From: Prevotella sp. UBA2755
Lineage (GTDB): Bacteria > Bacteroidota > Bacteroidia > Bacteroidales > Bacteroidaceae
Reading direction: 5' to 3'
NCBI GenBank assembly: GCA_002353225.1
Contig: DEJF01000001.1
Coordinates: 11,661 to 16,744, forward strand
Length of the DNA stretch: 5,084 nucleotides
A model generated the notes under the pieces. It made no database searches, was not told where the DNA came from, and saw only the letters and a list, made by a program, of their open reading frames with translations. A program made the position numbers and the translations under genes. This document shows, one piece after another, positions 1-4,830 of the stretch. Every line of letters begins with the position of its first letter. Within the stretch, counting starts at the first letter, position 1.

Positions 1-710
1 GAGGGGCTCTGGAAAGAACTGCGTCCACGGAGTTCGATGATCTTGGCACCACCCTTCGTCACGTCCACCTTCATCTGCTCCCACTCCTCAGCGGGGAACT
101 CAGCAGTGCCGATGATGTCAGTCAGTTTGCGACCCTTGATCTCTACATGGCTGCCGAATACTGCCATCTGCTCACCATGTCCACCGTATGTAGCACAACC
201 GGTGATCTCATTCTGCATCACACCAAACTTCTTGGCAAGGGCAGACTGCAGGCGAGTGGTATCCAGACCAGCGAGAGTGGTTACCTGTCCTGGTTTCAGA
301 CCAGAGTACAGCAAAGTAACCAGACCAGTCAGGTCAGCAGGGTTGAAGATAATCACCACGTGCTTGACATCTGGGCAATACTTCTTGATGTTCTGTCCCA
401 GTTCCTCAGCAATCTTACAGTTGCCGGCAAGCAGGTCCTCACGGGTCATACCAGCCTTACGGGGAGCACCACCAGAAGAGATGATGTACTTAGCGTTCTT
501 GAAAGCCTCCTCAGCATCAGTGGTGGCAACGATGTTCACATTGTCAAAACCACTCTGGCGCATCTCCTCTGCCACACCTTCTGGAGAGAATACGTCATAA
601 AGACAAATCTCACTTGTCAGACCCATCATGAGTGCCGACTGTGCCATGTTTGAACCAATCATACCGGCAGCGCCGACGATGGTCAGTTTCTCGTTTGTTA
701 AAAATGCCAT
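1..710 (-). CDS. mdh: Malate dehydrogenase, N-terminal part (runs off left edge)
   Basis: NAD-dependent malate dehydrogenase interconverts malate and oxaloacetate in the cytoplasm, in the TCA branch or reductive succinate pathway. Reading leftward from the ATG at 710-708 gives 236 complete codons plus two bases; the family is usually 310-335 residues, so about the last 100 residues lie outside the window. Visible motifs are the Rossmann loop GAAGMIG (13-19), Asp39 at the end of the second strand (typical of NAD rather than NADP preference), the substrate loop GGAPRKAGMTRED with Arg84 and Arg90, NPADLTG (123-129), Asp150 and Arg153 in GLDTTRLQ, and catalytic His178 in YGGHGEQ. The Asp150/His178 dyad and three arginines match the classic MDH set closely, which argues against lactate dehydrogenase. 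There is no Shine-Dalgarno upstream; the leader is A/T-rich, as is usual in Bacteroidetes. It is divergent from the peptidase gene. The two plus-strand open frames across this region are shadows. Confidence 0.96.
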   Translation of the reverse strand, partial: MAFLTNEKLTIVGAAGMIGSNMAQSALMMGLTSEICLYDVFSPEGVAEEMRQSGFDNVNIVATTDAEEAFKNAKYIISSGGAPRKAGMTREDLLAGNCKIAEELGQNIKKYCPDVKHVVIIFNPADLTGLVTLLYSGLKPGQVTTLAGLDTTRLQSALAKKFGVMQNEITGCATYGGHGEQMAVFGSHVEIKGRKLTDIIGTAEFPAEEWEQMKVDVTKGGAKIIELRGRSSFQSP

Positions 711-749
711 AGTTTTATTACTTACGTTTTAATTGTTCTTGAATGGTTG

Positions 750-757
750 CAAAGTTA
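750..757 (-). promoter_or_regulatory. Putative -7 promoter element for mdh
   Basis: On the minus strand the sequence TAACTTTG matches the Bacteroidetes -7 consensus TAnnTTTG and lies about 40 nt upstream of the mdh start. The best TTTG upstream (786-783) is 25 bp away, longer than the usual 19-21 bp, so the -33 box is weak or absent. The surrounding 711-868 gap is very AT-rich and includes a tandem heptamer TTAATTC at 768-781; I see no other site in it. Confidence 0.55.
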
Positions 758-855
758 CAAATATTTTTTAATTCTTAATTCTCAAAACTCAATTAAATAT
801 GTTATTTATTCTGAAAACTATGGGCTTTGCTAACTCTGTGTGGCAAATTTTGTAT

Positions 856-863
856 TATCTTTG
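856..863 (+). promoter_or_regulatory. -7 promoter element directly before the peptidase gene
   Basis: TATCTTTG is a full match to the Bacteroidetes -7 consensus TAnnTTTG. It ends only 5 nt before the ATG at 869, so transcription would be expected to start at or within a few bases of the start codon. The closest TTTG upstream (826-829) is 26 bp away, so no canonical -33 box is visible at normal spacing. Confidence 0.55.
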
Positions 864-868
864 CTCCC

Positions 869-2650
869 ATGAAACAAATAGAGGAACGATTGGCATGGTT
901 AAGGGAAGAACTACAAAGGGAGCATTTGAGTGCTTTCATCTTCCCAACGACAGACCCGCATAACAGCGAGTATACGGCTGACCATTGGAAGGGTCGCGAG
1001 TGGATCAGTGGGTTTACAGGATCGGCAGGTACTGCTGTGGTGACCCTCAAGAGTGCGGCATTATGGACGGACTCGCGTTATTTCATCCAAGCGGCAGAGC
1101 AACTTAAAGGGACGGAGTTCCAACTGATGAAACTCAAGGTGGCTGGTACTCCTACCATCGCAGAGTGGTTGGGACGTGAGTTGACGGATATGTCTGATAA
1201 GGAGATCGGAGTCGACGGCATGCTGACTTCCGTGTCTGATATGGAGCAACTGAAAGAGGAACTGAAACGTCGTGGGGGTATCACCGTACGTACTAACTTC
1301 GATCCTCTGACGAGGATATGGAAAGACCGTCCTGCCATCCCCCAGAATCAGGTGGAGATACAACCGTTGGAGTTTGCTGGCGAAGAGACAAGGTCGAAAC
1401 TGACACGTATCCGTCAAGCGTTGCATGAGCAGCATGCTGACGGAATGCTGGTGTCCGCATTGGATGATATCGCTTGGACACTGAACCTGCGAGGCTCGGA
1501 TGTGCATTGTAACCCCGTCTTTGTGTCGTATCTGCTTATCGCCTCGGATCAAGCGACCTTATTTATAAATAAGGAGAAGGTGAGCGGAGAGGTGCGGCAA
1601 TACCTGAAAGAGCAGGGTGTGGAAGTGGCTGACTATGCGGAAGTGGGTAAAGGACTGCAAGACTATTTCGAGTATAATATCTTGATGGACCCGGATGAGG
1701 TGTGCTATACCTTGTTCCAGAAGGTGACACGAAACGTTGTGCGAGGTACTTCCCCCATTGCGGCAATGAAAGCCGTTAAGAACGAAAGGGAACGCCTGGG
1801 TTTTAGGTCTGCGATGCTGCGTGACGGCATCGCAATGGTCAAGTTCTTGAAATGGCTCGATGAGCAGATCCTCACAGATAGACTGACAGAGATGTCTGTC
1901 TCTGATAAGTTGGAGTCTTTACGTGCGGAACAGCCTTACTATCGAGGACTCTCCTTCGATACTATCGCTGGATATGAGGAGCATGGTGCTATCGTCCACT
2001 ATGAGGCGACACCTGAGACGGATGCTGTCTTGCAGCCAAAAGGGTTCTTGTTGCTGGACAGTGGCGCACAATATCAGGATGGAACGACGGATATCACTCG
2101 TACCATAGCGTTAGGACCCCTTACGGAAGAGCAGCGAAAAGTCTATACCTTGGTATTGAAAGGACATATCCAGTTGCAGTTGCTCCACTTCCCAGATGGT
2201 GCCAGTGGGTCTCAGTTGGATGCGATAGCCAGGAAAGACTTGTGGAAGGCTGGCTATAACTATCTGCATGGTACCGGACATGGGGTAGGGGCTTTCCTCA
2301 ATGTGCATGAGGGACCGCACCAGATCCGTATGGAGTGGAGACCAGCCCCCTTGCATGCCGGTATGACTGTTACAGATGAGCCCGGTGTCTATCTGGAAGG
2401 ACGTTTTGGTGTCCGTACGGAAAATACCTTGCTCATTATACCTGCCGAGGAGACGGAAAGTGGAAAGTTCCTTCAATTTGAGCCTTTGACATTATGTCCT
2501 ATTGATCTGCGCCCAATCATTCAGGAGATGCTCAACGATGAGGAGAAGGAATGGCTTAATCAGTATCATGAAACAGTATATGCGAAGTTGTCACCCTATT
2601 TGGAGCCCTCAGAGACGGCATGGTTGAGGCAAGCCACAACGGCATTATAA
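869..2650 (+). CDS. pepP: Xaa-Pro aminopeptidase, M24B family, three-domain type
   Basis: A cytoplasmic metallopeptidase that removes the N-terminal residue from peptides whose second residue is proline. The 593-residue product has two creatinase-like N-terminal domains (about 1-155 and 160-315), a pita-bread M24 catalytic domain (about 315-530) and a C-terminal M24_C extension. This is the long architecture of eukaryotic cytosolic aminopeptidase P1, not the roughly 440-residue E. coli PepP. The dinuclear metal ligands are all present: Asp397 (LLLDSG), Asp408 (GTTDITRT), His471 (GTGHGVG), Glu504 (TDEPGVY) and Glu518 (RTENT); His377 in GAIVHYEA fits the proton-shuttle histidine. I chose the ATG at 869 (MKQIEERLAWLRE) because the 14 codons upstream, from 827, contain the promoter -7 box and look unlike protein. 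There is no Shine-Dalgarno. No signal peptide or frame break is seen. Family is certain; the symbol pepP is used loosely for this long form. Confidence 0.93.
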   Translation: MKQIEERLAWLREELQREHLSAFIFPTTDPHNSEYTADHWKGREWISGFTGSAGTAVVTLKSAALWTDSRYFIQAAEQLKGTEFQLMKLKVAGTPTIAEWLGRELTDMSDKEIGVDGMLTSVSDMEQLKEELKRRGGITVRTNFDPLTRIWKDRPAIPQNQVEIQPLEFAGEETRSKLTRIRQALHEQHADGMLVSALDDIAWTLNLRGSDVHCNPVFVSYLLIASDQATLFINKEKVSGEVRQYLKEQGVEVADYAEVGKGLQDYFEYNILMDPDEVCYTLFQKVTRNVVRGTSPIAAMKAVKNERERLGFRSAMLRDGIAMVKFLKWLDEQILTDRLTEMSVSDKLESLRAEQPYYRGLSFDTIAGYEEHGAIVHYEATPETDAVLQPKGFLLLDSGAQYQDGTTDITRTIALGPLTEEQRKVYTLVLKGHIQLQLLHFPDGASGSQLDAIARKDLWKAGYNYLHGTGHGVGAFLNVHEGPHQIRMEWRPAPLHAGMTVTDEPGVYLEGRFGVRTENTLLIIPAEETESGKFLQFEPLTLCPIDLRPIIQEMLNDEEKEWLNQYHETVYAKLSPYLEPSETAWLRQATTAL

Positions 2651-2680
2651 TAATGTTATGATTAAAAAATAGCAAAAAAA

Positions 2681-2712
2681 CTTGCGCATTTCATAAATTA
2701 GTTGTAATTTTG
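2681..2712 (+). promoter_or_regulatory. Promoter of rpsU (-33 CTTG, -7 TAATTTTG)
   Basis: The -7 box TAATTTTG (2705-2712) matches TAnnTTTG exactly and sits 20 bp after CTTG (2681-2684), close to the TTTG -33 consensus at normal spacing. It lies 58 nt before the rpsU ATG. No convincing intrinsic terminator for the preceding peptidase gene is visible in 2651-2680, so readthrough from it is possible. The start region GCACCCGCTT closely resembles that of the tRNA-tuf promoter. Confidence 0.75.
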
Positions 2713-2770
2713 CACCCGCTTAGTCGCAAAACGAGAAGTTTAACTTAAAAAATTAAAGTAAAAAAACGAC

Positions 2771-2962
2771 ATGATTATTGTACCAGTAAAAGAAGGCGAG
2801 AACATTGAAAAGGCTCTTAAAAAGTTCAAGAGAAAGTTTGAGAAGACAGGCGTTGTGAAGGAACTTCGTCGTCGTCAGCAGTTTGACAAGCCCTCTGTAC
2901 TGAAGCGCCTCAAGATGGAGCACGCTATTTACGTACAGAAGCTTCGCGCTACCGAAGAGTAA
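2771..2962 (+). CDS. rpsU: 30S ribosomal protein bS21
   Basis: A 63-residue, strongly basic protein (start MIIVPVKEGE, cluster KKFKRKF at 17-23, RRR at 33-35) of normal bS21 length. bS21 binds the 30S platform beside the 3' end of 16S rRNA. In Bacteroidetes ribosomes it takes part, with bS18 and bS6, in sequestering the anti-Shine-Dalgarno tail; from memory, a tyrosine at position 54 is important there, and this protein has Tyr54 (HAIY, 51-54). The leader (2713-2770) is A-rich with no Shine-Dalgarno, unlike the rpsU genes of some Flavobacteriia, where a strong one has been linked to autoregulation. It has its own promoter and is followed 75 bp later by the recombinase gene. A minus-strand open frame covering 2753-3022 is a shadow. 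Confidence 0.97.
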   Translation: MIIVPVKEGENIEKALKKFKRKFEKTGVVKELRRRQQFDKPSVLKRLKMEHAIYVQKLRATEE

Positions 2963-2980
2963 AAAAAGCAGATTTTTTTT
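2961..2980 (+). terminator. A/T-only hairpin after rpsU, possible weak terminator
   Basis: Seven A residues (2961-2967), a short GCAGA loop, then eight T residues (2973-2980) begin inside the rpsU stop codon. It could fold into an A-U stem ending in a U run, but there is no G-C core. Efficient termination is therefore doubtful, and the recombinase gene downstream lacks an obvious promoter of its own, so partial readthrough would make sense. Confidence 0.3.
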
Positions 2981-3005
2981 GGTAGTTTGCGATTTTCTTT
3001 GTAAA

Positions 3006-3034
3006 TTCGTTGCCGAAAACATATAAGCAACGAA
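3006..3034 (+). repeat. Inverted repeat just upstream of the recombinase start
   Basis: TTCGTTGC (3006-3013) and GCAACGAA (3027-3034) are perfect 8-bp inverted arms around a 13-nt AT-rich centre, ending 3 bp before the ATG. As RNA it would fold over the ribosome landing zone; as DNA it could be a protein binding site. No U run follows, so it is not an intrinsic terminator. Confidence 0.65.
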
Positions 3035-3037
3035 ATT

Positions 3038-3919
3038 ATGATTGAGAAATTCTTGAGTTACCTGCGGTATGAGCGAAATCGTTCAGAACTCACAGTTCAA
3101 AGTTATGAGCGGAGCCTTAGGGATTTCGAGTCATACTTCAAAAATCGAGATAGTCAACTCTCTTGGGAGTCGGTAGACTCGGACATCATCCGTGACTGGA
3201 TGGAGAGTTTGATGGATAAAGGCGACATGGCATCATCAGTGAACCAACACTTGAGTGCCGTGCGTTCTTTTTTTCGCTTTGCCTTGTCACATGGACTGGT
3301 GGAACGTGACCCATCCCATGTGGTGAGAGGACCCAAGAAACAAAAGCCATTACCTCAGTTTGTCAGGGAGAATGAGATCGACAGACTGATCGACACTCCA
3401 GAATATTGGGGTAGTGAGTATAATGATATTCGCGCGCGTACAATAATAATATTATTCTATAGCACGGGGATGCGCCTTGCCGAACTGATAGGGCTTAATA
3501 GCATGGACATTGATTTCGTGTCGCATCAGTTGAAAGTGACGGGAAAGCGCAACAAACAGCGTATCATTCCCTTCGGGGACGAAGTCGAGAAAGCACTTCG
3601 TGACTATATCGCTTTGCGTGACCAGGTGGTGGGAGGACCTACGGAGGCGTTGTTCACCCAAGAGGACGGGCAACGTATTACCCGCGCCAGGGTGACGAGG
3701 GTAGTGAGAGAACACCTGTCGCAAGTGACGACGCTAAAGAAACGGTCGCCCCATGTGCTTCGCCACTCCTTTGCTACGGCGATGCTGAATAATGGGGCAG
3801 GTCTGGAGAGCGTGCGCAAACTGTTAGGGCATGAGAGTGTCGCAACGACAGAGATATATACCCATACCACGTTCGAGCAACTGAAGAAAGTGTATAAAGA
3901 TGCCCATCCAAGGGCTTAG
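3038..3919 (+). CDS. xerC: Tyrosine site-specific recombinase, XerC/XerD type
   Basis: A 293-residue DNA recombinase of the usual Xer length (about 295-305). Xer pairs resolve chromosome dimers at dif near the terminus. The N-terminal SAM-like core-binding domain covers about 1-90 (FLSYLRYERNRSELTVQSY; NQHLSAVRSFFRFA). The catalytic domain covers about 105-293 with every active-site residue: Arg146 (STGMRLAEL), Lys170 (VTGKRNKQR), His239 and Arg242 (HVLRHSFAT), His265 (LLGHES) and nucleophile Tyr274 (IYTHT). It therefore looks active. Its place between rpsU and hpf, the lack of a neighbouring excisionase or att-like flanks, and base composition like its neighbours point to a housekeeping Xer rather than an element integrase. 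XerC versus XerD cannot be settled from the sequence alone. The start has no Shine-Dalgarno and lies just after an inverted repeat. It ends 28 bp before hpf and is probably co-transcribed with it. Confidence 0.87.
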   Translation: MIEKFLSYLRYERNRSELTVQSYERSLRDFESYFKNRDSQLSWESVDSDIIRDWMESLMDKGDMASSVNQHLSAVRSFFRFALSHGLVERDPSHVVRGPKKQKPLPQFVRENEIDRLIDTPEYWGSEYNDIRARTIIILFYSTGMRLAELIGLNSMDIDFVSHQLKVTGKRNKQRIIPFGDEVEKALRDYIALRDQVVGGPTEALFTQEDGQRITRARVTRVVREHLSQVTTLKKRSPHVLRHSFATAMLNNGAGLESVRKLLGHESVATTEIYTHTTFEQLKKVYKDAHPRA

Positions 3920-3936
3920 TCTAACCTTATAAAAAT

Positions 3937-3943
3937 AGGAGGT
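3937..3943 (+). promoter_or_regulatory. Strong Shine-Dalgarno sequence of hpf
   Basis: AGGAGGT is complementary to the CCUCC core of the 16S rRNA 3' tail and ends 4 nt before the hpf ATG. It is the only strong Shine-Dalgarno before any gene in this window; mdh, pepP, rpsU, xerC and tuf all lack one. This is exceptional for Bacteroidetes, where most genes do not use the element. Confidence 0.85.
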
Positions 3944-3947
3944 AACT

Positions 3948-4247
3948 ATGGAAATTAAGATTCAGTCAATTCATTTTGACGCTACTGAGAAACTACAGGC
4001 GTTCATCGACAAGAAGGTCGCCAAGTTGGAGAAAACTTTTGAGGATATTCAAAAGGTAGAGGTGCAGTGCAAGGTAGTGAAGCCGGCTACTGCACAAAAT
4101 AAAGAGGTAAGCATGACCGTCACCGTTCCCGGATCAACCCTGTTCGTGGAGAAAACCAGTGACACTTTTGAGGAAAGTACCGATCTTTGCGTGGACTCTA
4201 TGAAGGTTCAACTGCAAAAATACAAGGAAAAATTGCGTAACAGATAA
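3948..4247 (+). CDS. hpf: Ribosome hibernation factor, short HPF / YfiA (RaiA) family
   Basis: A 99-residue protein that binds the decoding region of idle 30S subunits, blocking the mRNA and tRNA sites and stabilising inactive ribosomes in slow growth. The family signature is clear: a first strand MEIKIQSIHFDAT, a basic first helix (KLQAFIDKKVAKLEK, 15-29), the strands VEVQCKVV (37-44), EVSMTVTV (53-60) and STLFVEKT (63-70), then the second helix (DTFEESTDLCVDSMKVQLQKYKEKL, split at about 72-96). Its length places it in the short class, without the C-terminal dimerisation domain of long HPF. The start is fixed by the AGGAGGT sequence just upstream. It lies 28 bp after xerC and shows no separate TAnnTTTG promoter in that gap, so it is probably in the rpsU-xerC transcript. 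No hairpin terminator is seen after it. The choice between the names hpf and raiA is arbitrary here. Confidence 0.93.
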   Translation: MEIKIQSIHFDATEKLQAFIDKKVAKLEKTFEDIQKVEVQCKVVKPATAQNKEVSMTVTVPGSTLFVEKTSDTFEESTDLCVDSMKVQLQKYKEKLRNR

Positions 4248-4264
4248 AAAAAAATGAGAAAAGT

Positions 4265-4295
4265 TTTGGTATTTCGAAAATAATGCCTACCTTTG
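4265..4295 (+). promoter_or_regulatory. Canonical promoter of the tRNA-tuf operon
   Basis: TTTG (4265-4268), a 19-bp spacer and TACCTTTG (4288-4295) are exact matches to the Bacteroidetes -33 and -7 consensus boxes. It lies between the hpf stop and the first tRNA and has no competing downstream promoter, so it probably drives the four tRNAs and tuf together. This is the best promoter in the window. Confidence 0.82.
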
Positions 4296-4338
4296 CATCC
4301 GCTTTCCGACATTTCGAACGTATTCGGGGGGCGGATGC
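4295..4338 (+). repeat. 15-bp imperfect inverted repeat at the start of the tRNA-tuf transcript
   Basis: 4295-4309 pairs with 4324-4338 without gaps: GCATCCGC with GCGGATGC, then three T-G wobbles (4303-4305 with 4328-4330), then CCGA with TCGG, leaving a 14-nt loop that contains TTCGAA. It begins at the last base of the -7 box and ends 8 nt before tRNA-Thr. If transcription starts near 4300-4303, only the inner two thirds of the stem would be in the RNA. Confidence 0.7.
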
Positions 4339-4346
4339 TTAGTGAA

Positions 4347-4420
4347 GCCTCTTTAGCTCAGTTGGCCAGAGCACGTGATTTGTAATCTCGGGGTCGTTGG
4401 TTCGAATCCGACAAGAGGCT
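4347..4420 (+). tRNA. tRNA-Thr (anticodon UGU)
   Basis: A full cloverleaf: acceptor GCCTCTT (4347-4353) with AAGAGGC (4413-4419), D arm GCTC/GAGC with G18G19, anticodon loop TTTGTAA giving TGT, T arm GTTGG-TTCGAAT-CCGAC, discriminator T4420. CCA is not encoded. The anticodon stem CGTGA/TCTCG has a T29-T41 mismatch in its centre. It is the first gene of the tRNA-tuf operon and reads ACA codons. Confidence 0.97.
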
Positions 4421-4433
4421 CGAAAAAAGAGCC
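4417..4433 (+). repeat. 17-bp hairpin repeat, copy 1, overlapping the 3' end of tRNA-Thr
   Basis: GGCTCGAAAAAAGAGCC can fold as GGCTC/GAGCC around a GAAAAAA loop. Its first three bases are the last acceptor-stem bases of tRNA-Thr (4417-4419), so the hairpin and a complete acceptor stem exclude each other. An identical copy starts 46 bp later, in the same spacer. Confidence 0.85.
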
Positions 4434-4462
4434 CGAGGATAGACGAAGTCAGTCACTTTAAA

Positions 4463-4479
4463 GGCTCGAAAAAAGAGCC
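4463..4479 (+). repeat. 17-bp hairpin repeat, copy 2, in the tRNA-Thr/tRNA-Tyr spacer
   Basis: An exact second copy of GGCTCGAAAAAAGAGCC, in the same orientation as the copy at the tRNA-Thr 3' end. The rest of the 94-nt spacer (4421-4514) holds no gene that I can recognise. Confidence 0.85.
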
Positions 4480-4514
4480 TGGGTGCAGGTTCAAGAGCAA
4501 AGAGAAAACGTATT

Positions 4515-4597
4515 GGGTGGTTTCCAGAGCGGCCAAATGGGGCAGACTGTAAATCTGTTGTCTTTCGACTTCGGTGGTTCGAATCCATCACCACCCA
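4515..4597 (+). tRNA. tRNA-Tyr (anticodon GUA)
   Basis: A class II tRNA of 83 nt: acceptor GGGTGGT (4515-4521) with ACCACCC (4590-4596), discriminator A4597, D loop with AGCGGCCAAA as in other tRNA-Tyr, anticodon loop CTGTAAA giving GTA, a long variable arm with GTC-TTTC-GAC, and T arm GGTGG-TTCGAAT-CCATC. CCA is not encoded. Confidence 0.97.
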
Positions 4598-4612
4598 CTT
4601 CCAAAAGGAAGT
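4597..4612 (+). repeat. Hairpin directly after tRNA-Tyr
   Basis: ACTTCC-AAAA-GGAAGT is a perfect 6-bp stem with an A4 loop. Its first base is the discriminator of tRNA-Tyr and it fills most of the 21-nt spacer before tRNA-Gly. It is too short and lacks a U run, so a processing or spacing role is likelier than termination. Confidence 0.65.
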
Positions 4613-4618
4613 AGAAAT

Positions 4619-4691
4619 GCGGAAATAGCTCAGTTGATAGAGCACTAGCCTTCCAAGCTGGGGGTCGCGGGTTTGAGCCCCGTTTTCCGCT
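4619..4691 (+). tRNA. tRNA-Gly (anticodon UCC)
   Basis: A 73-nt cloverleaf: acceptor GCGGAAA (4619-4625) with TTTCCGC (4684-4690), discriminator T4691 as expected for glycine, anticodon stem-loop CTAGC-CTTCCAA-GCTGG giving TCC. The D loop reads AGTTGATA, with A where G19 is nearly universal, and the T loop reads TTTGAGC, with T where C56 is nearly universal, so the elbow pair would be A19-U56. CCA is not encoded. Confidence 0.96.
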
Positions 4692-4698
4692 CTTGCTC

Positions 4699-4770
<72 letters not shown>

Positions 4771-4830
4771 CTTAATGAAAACGTGGATTTAAATCGATCA
4801 TTCATTTATAAATTATAACAAAGAAAAGCT
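4771..4830 (+). promoter_or_regulatory. Leader between the last tRNA and tuf
   Basis: A 60-nt AT-rich stretch without a TAnnTTTG box or Shine-Dalgarno, so tuf is probably read from the promoter at 4265-4295. It contains two 10-bp palindromes, GATTTAAATC (4786-4795) and ATTTATAAAT (4804-4813), and ends in an A-rich run before the ATG, typical of well-translated Bacteroidetes genes. Confidence 0.4.

Noticed and set aside
37..653. Two overlapping plus-strand open frames of 187 and 168 codons
   Set aside because: They lie opposite mdh, whose minus-strand frame carries all the catalytic motifs; no family or start signal supports them.
768..781. Tandem heptamer TTAATTC in the mdh-pepP gap
   Set aside because: Only two copies in a very AT-rich stretch; chance is a sufficient explanation.
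1061..1552. Minus-strand open frame of 163 codons inside the peptidase gene (also 2111-2476)
   Set aside because: Shadows of a coding sequence with complete metal ligands and continuous family similarity; no promoter or leader is seen for them.
2643..2660. CATTATAATAATG near-palindrome after the peptidase stop as a terminator
   Set aside because: It is A/T-only, the arms overlap and there is no clear loop or U run.
4417..4479. Integrative-element attachment sites at the tRNA-Thr 3' end
   Set aside because: The repeat copies are only 46 bp apart with no cargo, and the nearby recombinase looks like a housekeeping Xer rather than an integrase.
4480..4514. GGTTCAAG-like T-arm fragment suggesting a decayed tRNA in the Thr-Tyr spacer
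   Set aside because: The match is limited to the loop; no stem, acceptor or anticodon arm can be drawn around it.
4358..4645. Minus-strand open frame of 95 codons with MDSNHRSRKTTDLQSAP and SDSNQRPRDYKSRA segments
   Set aside because: It is the antisense of tRNA-Thr and tRNA-Tyr; these peptide strings are well-known spurious translations of tRNA complements.
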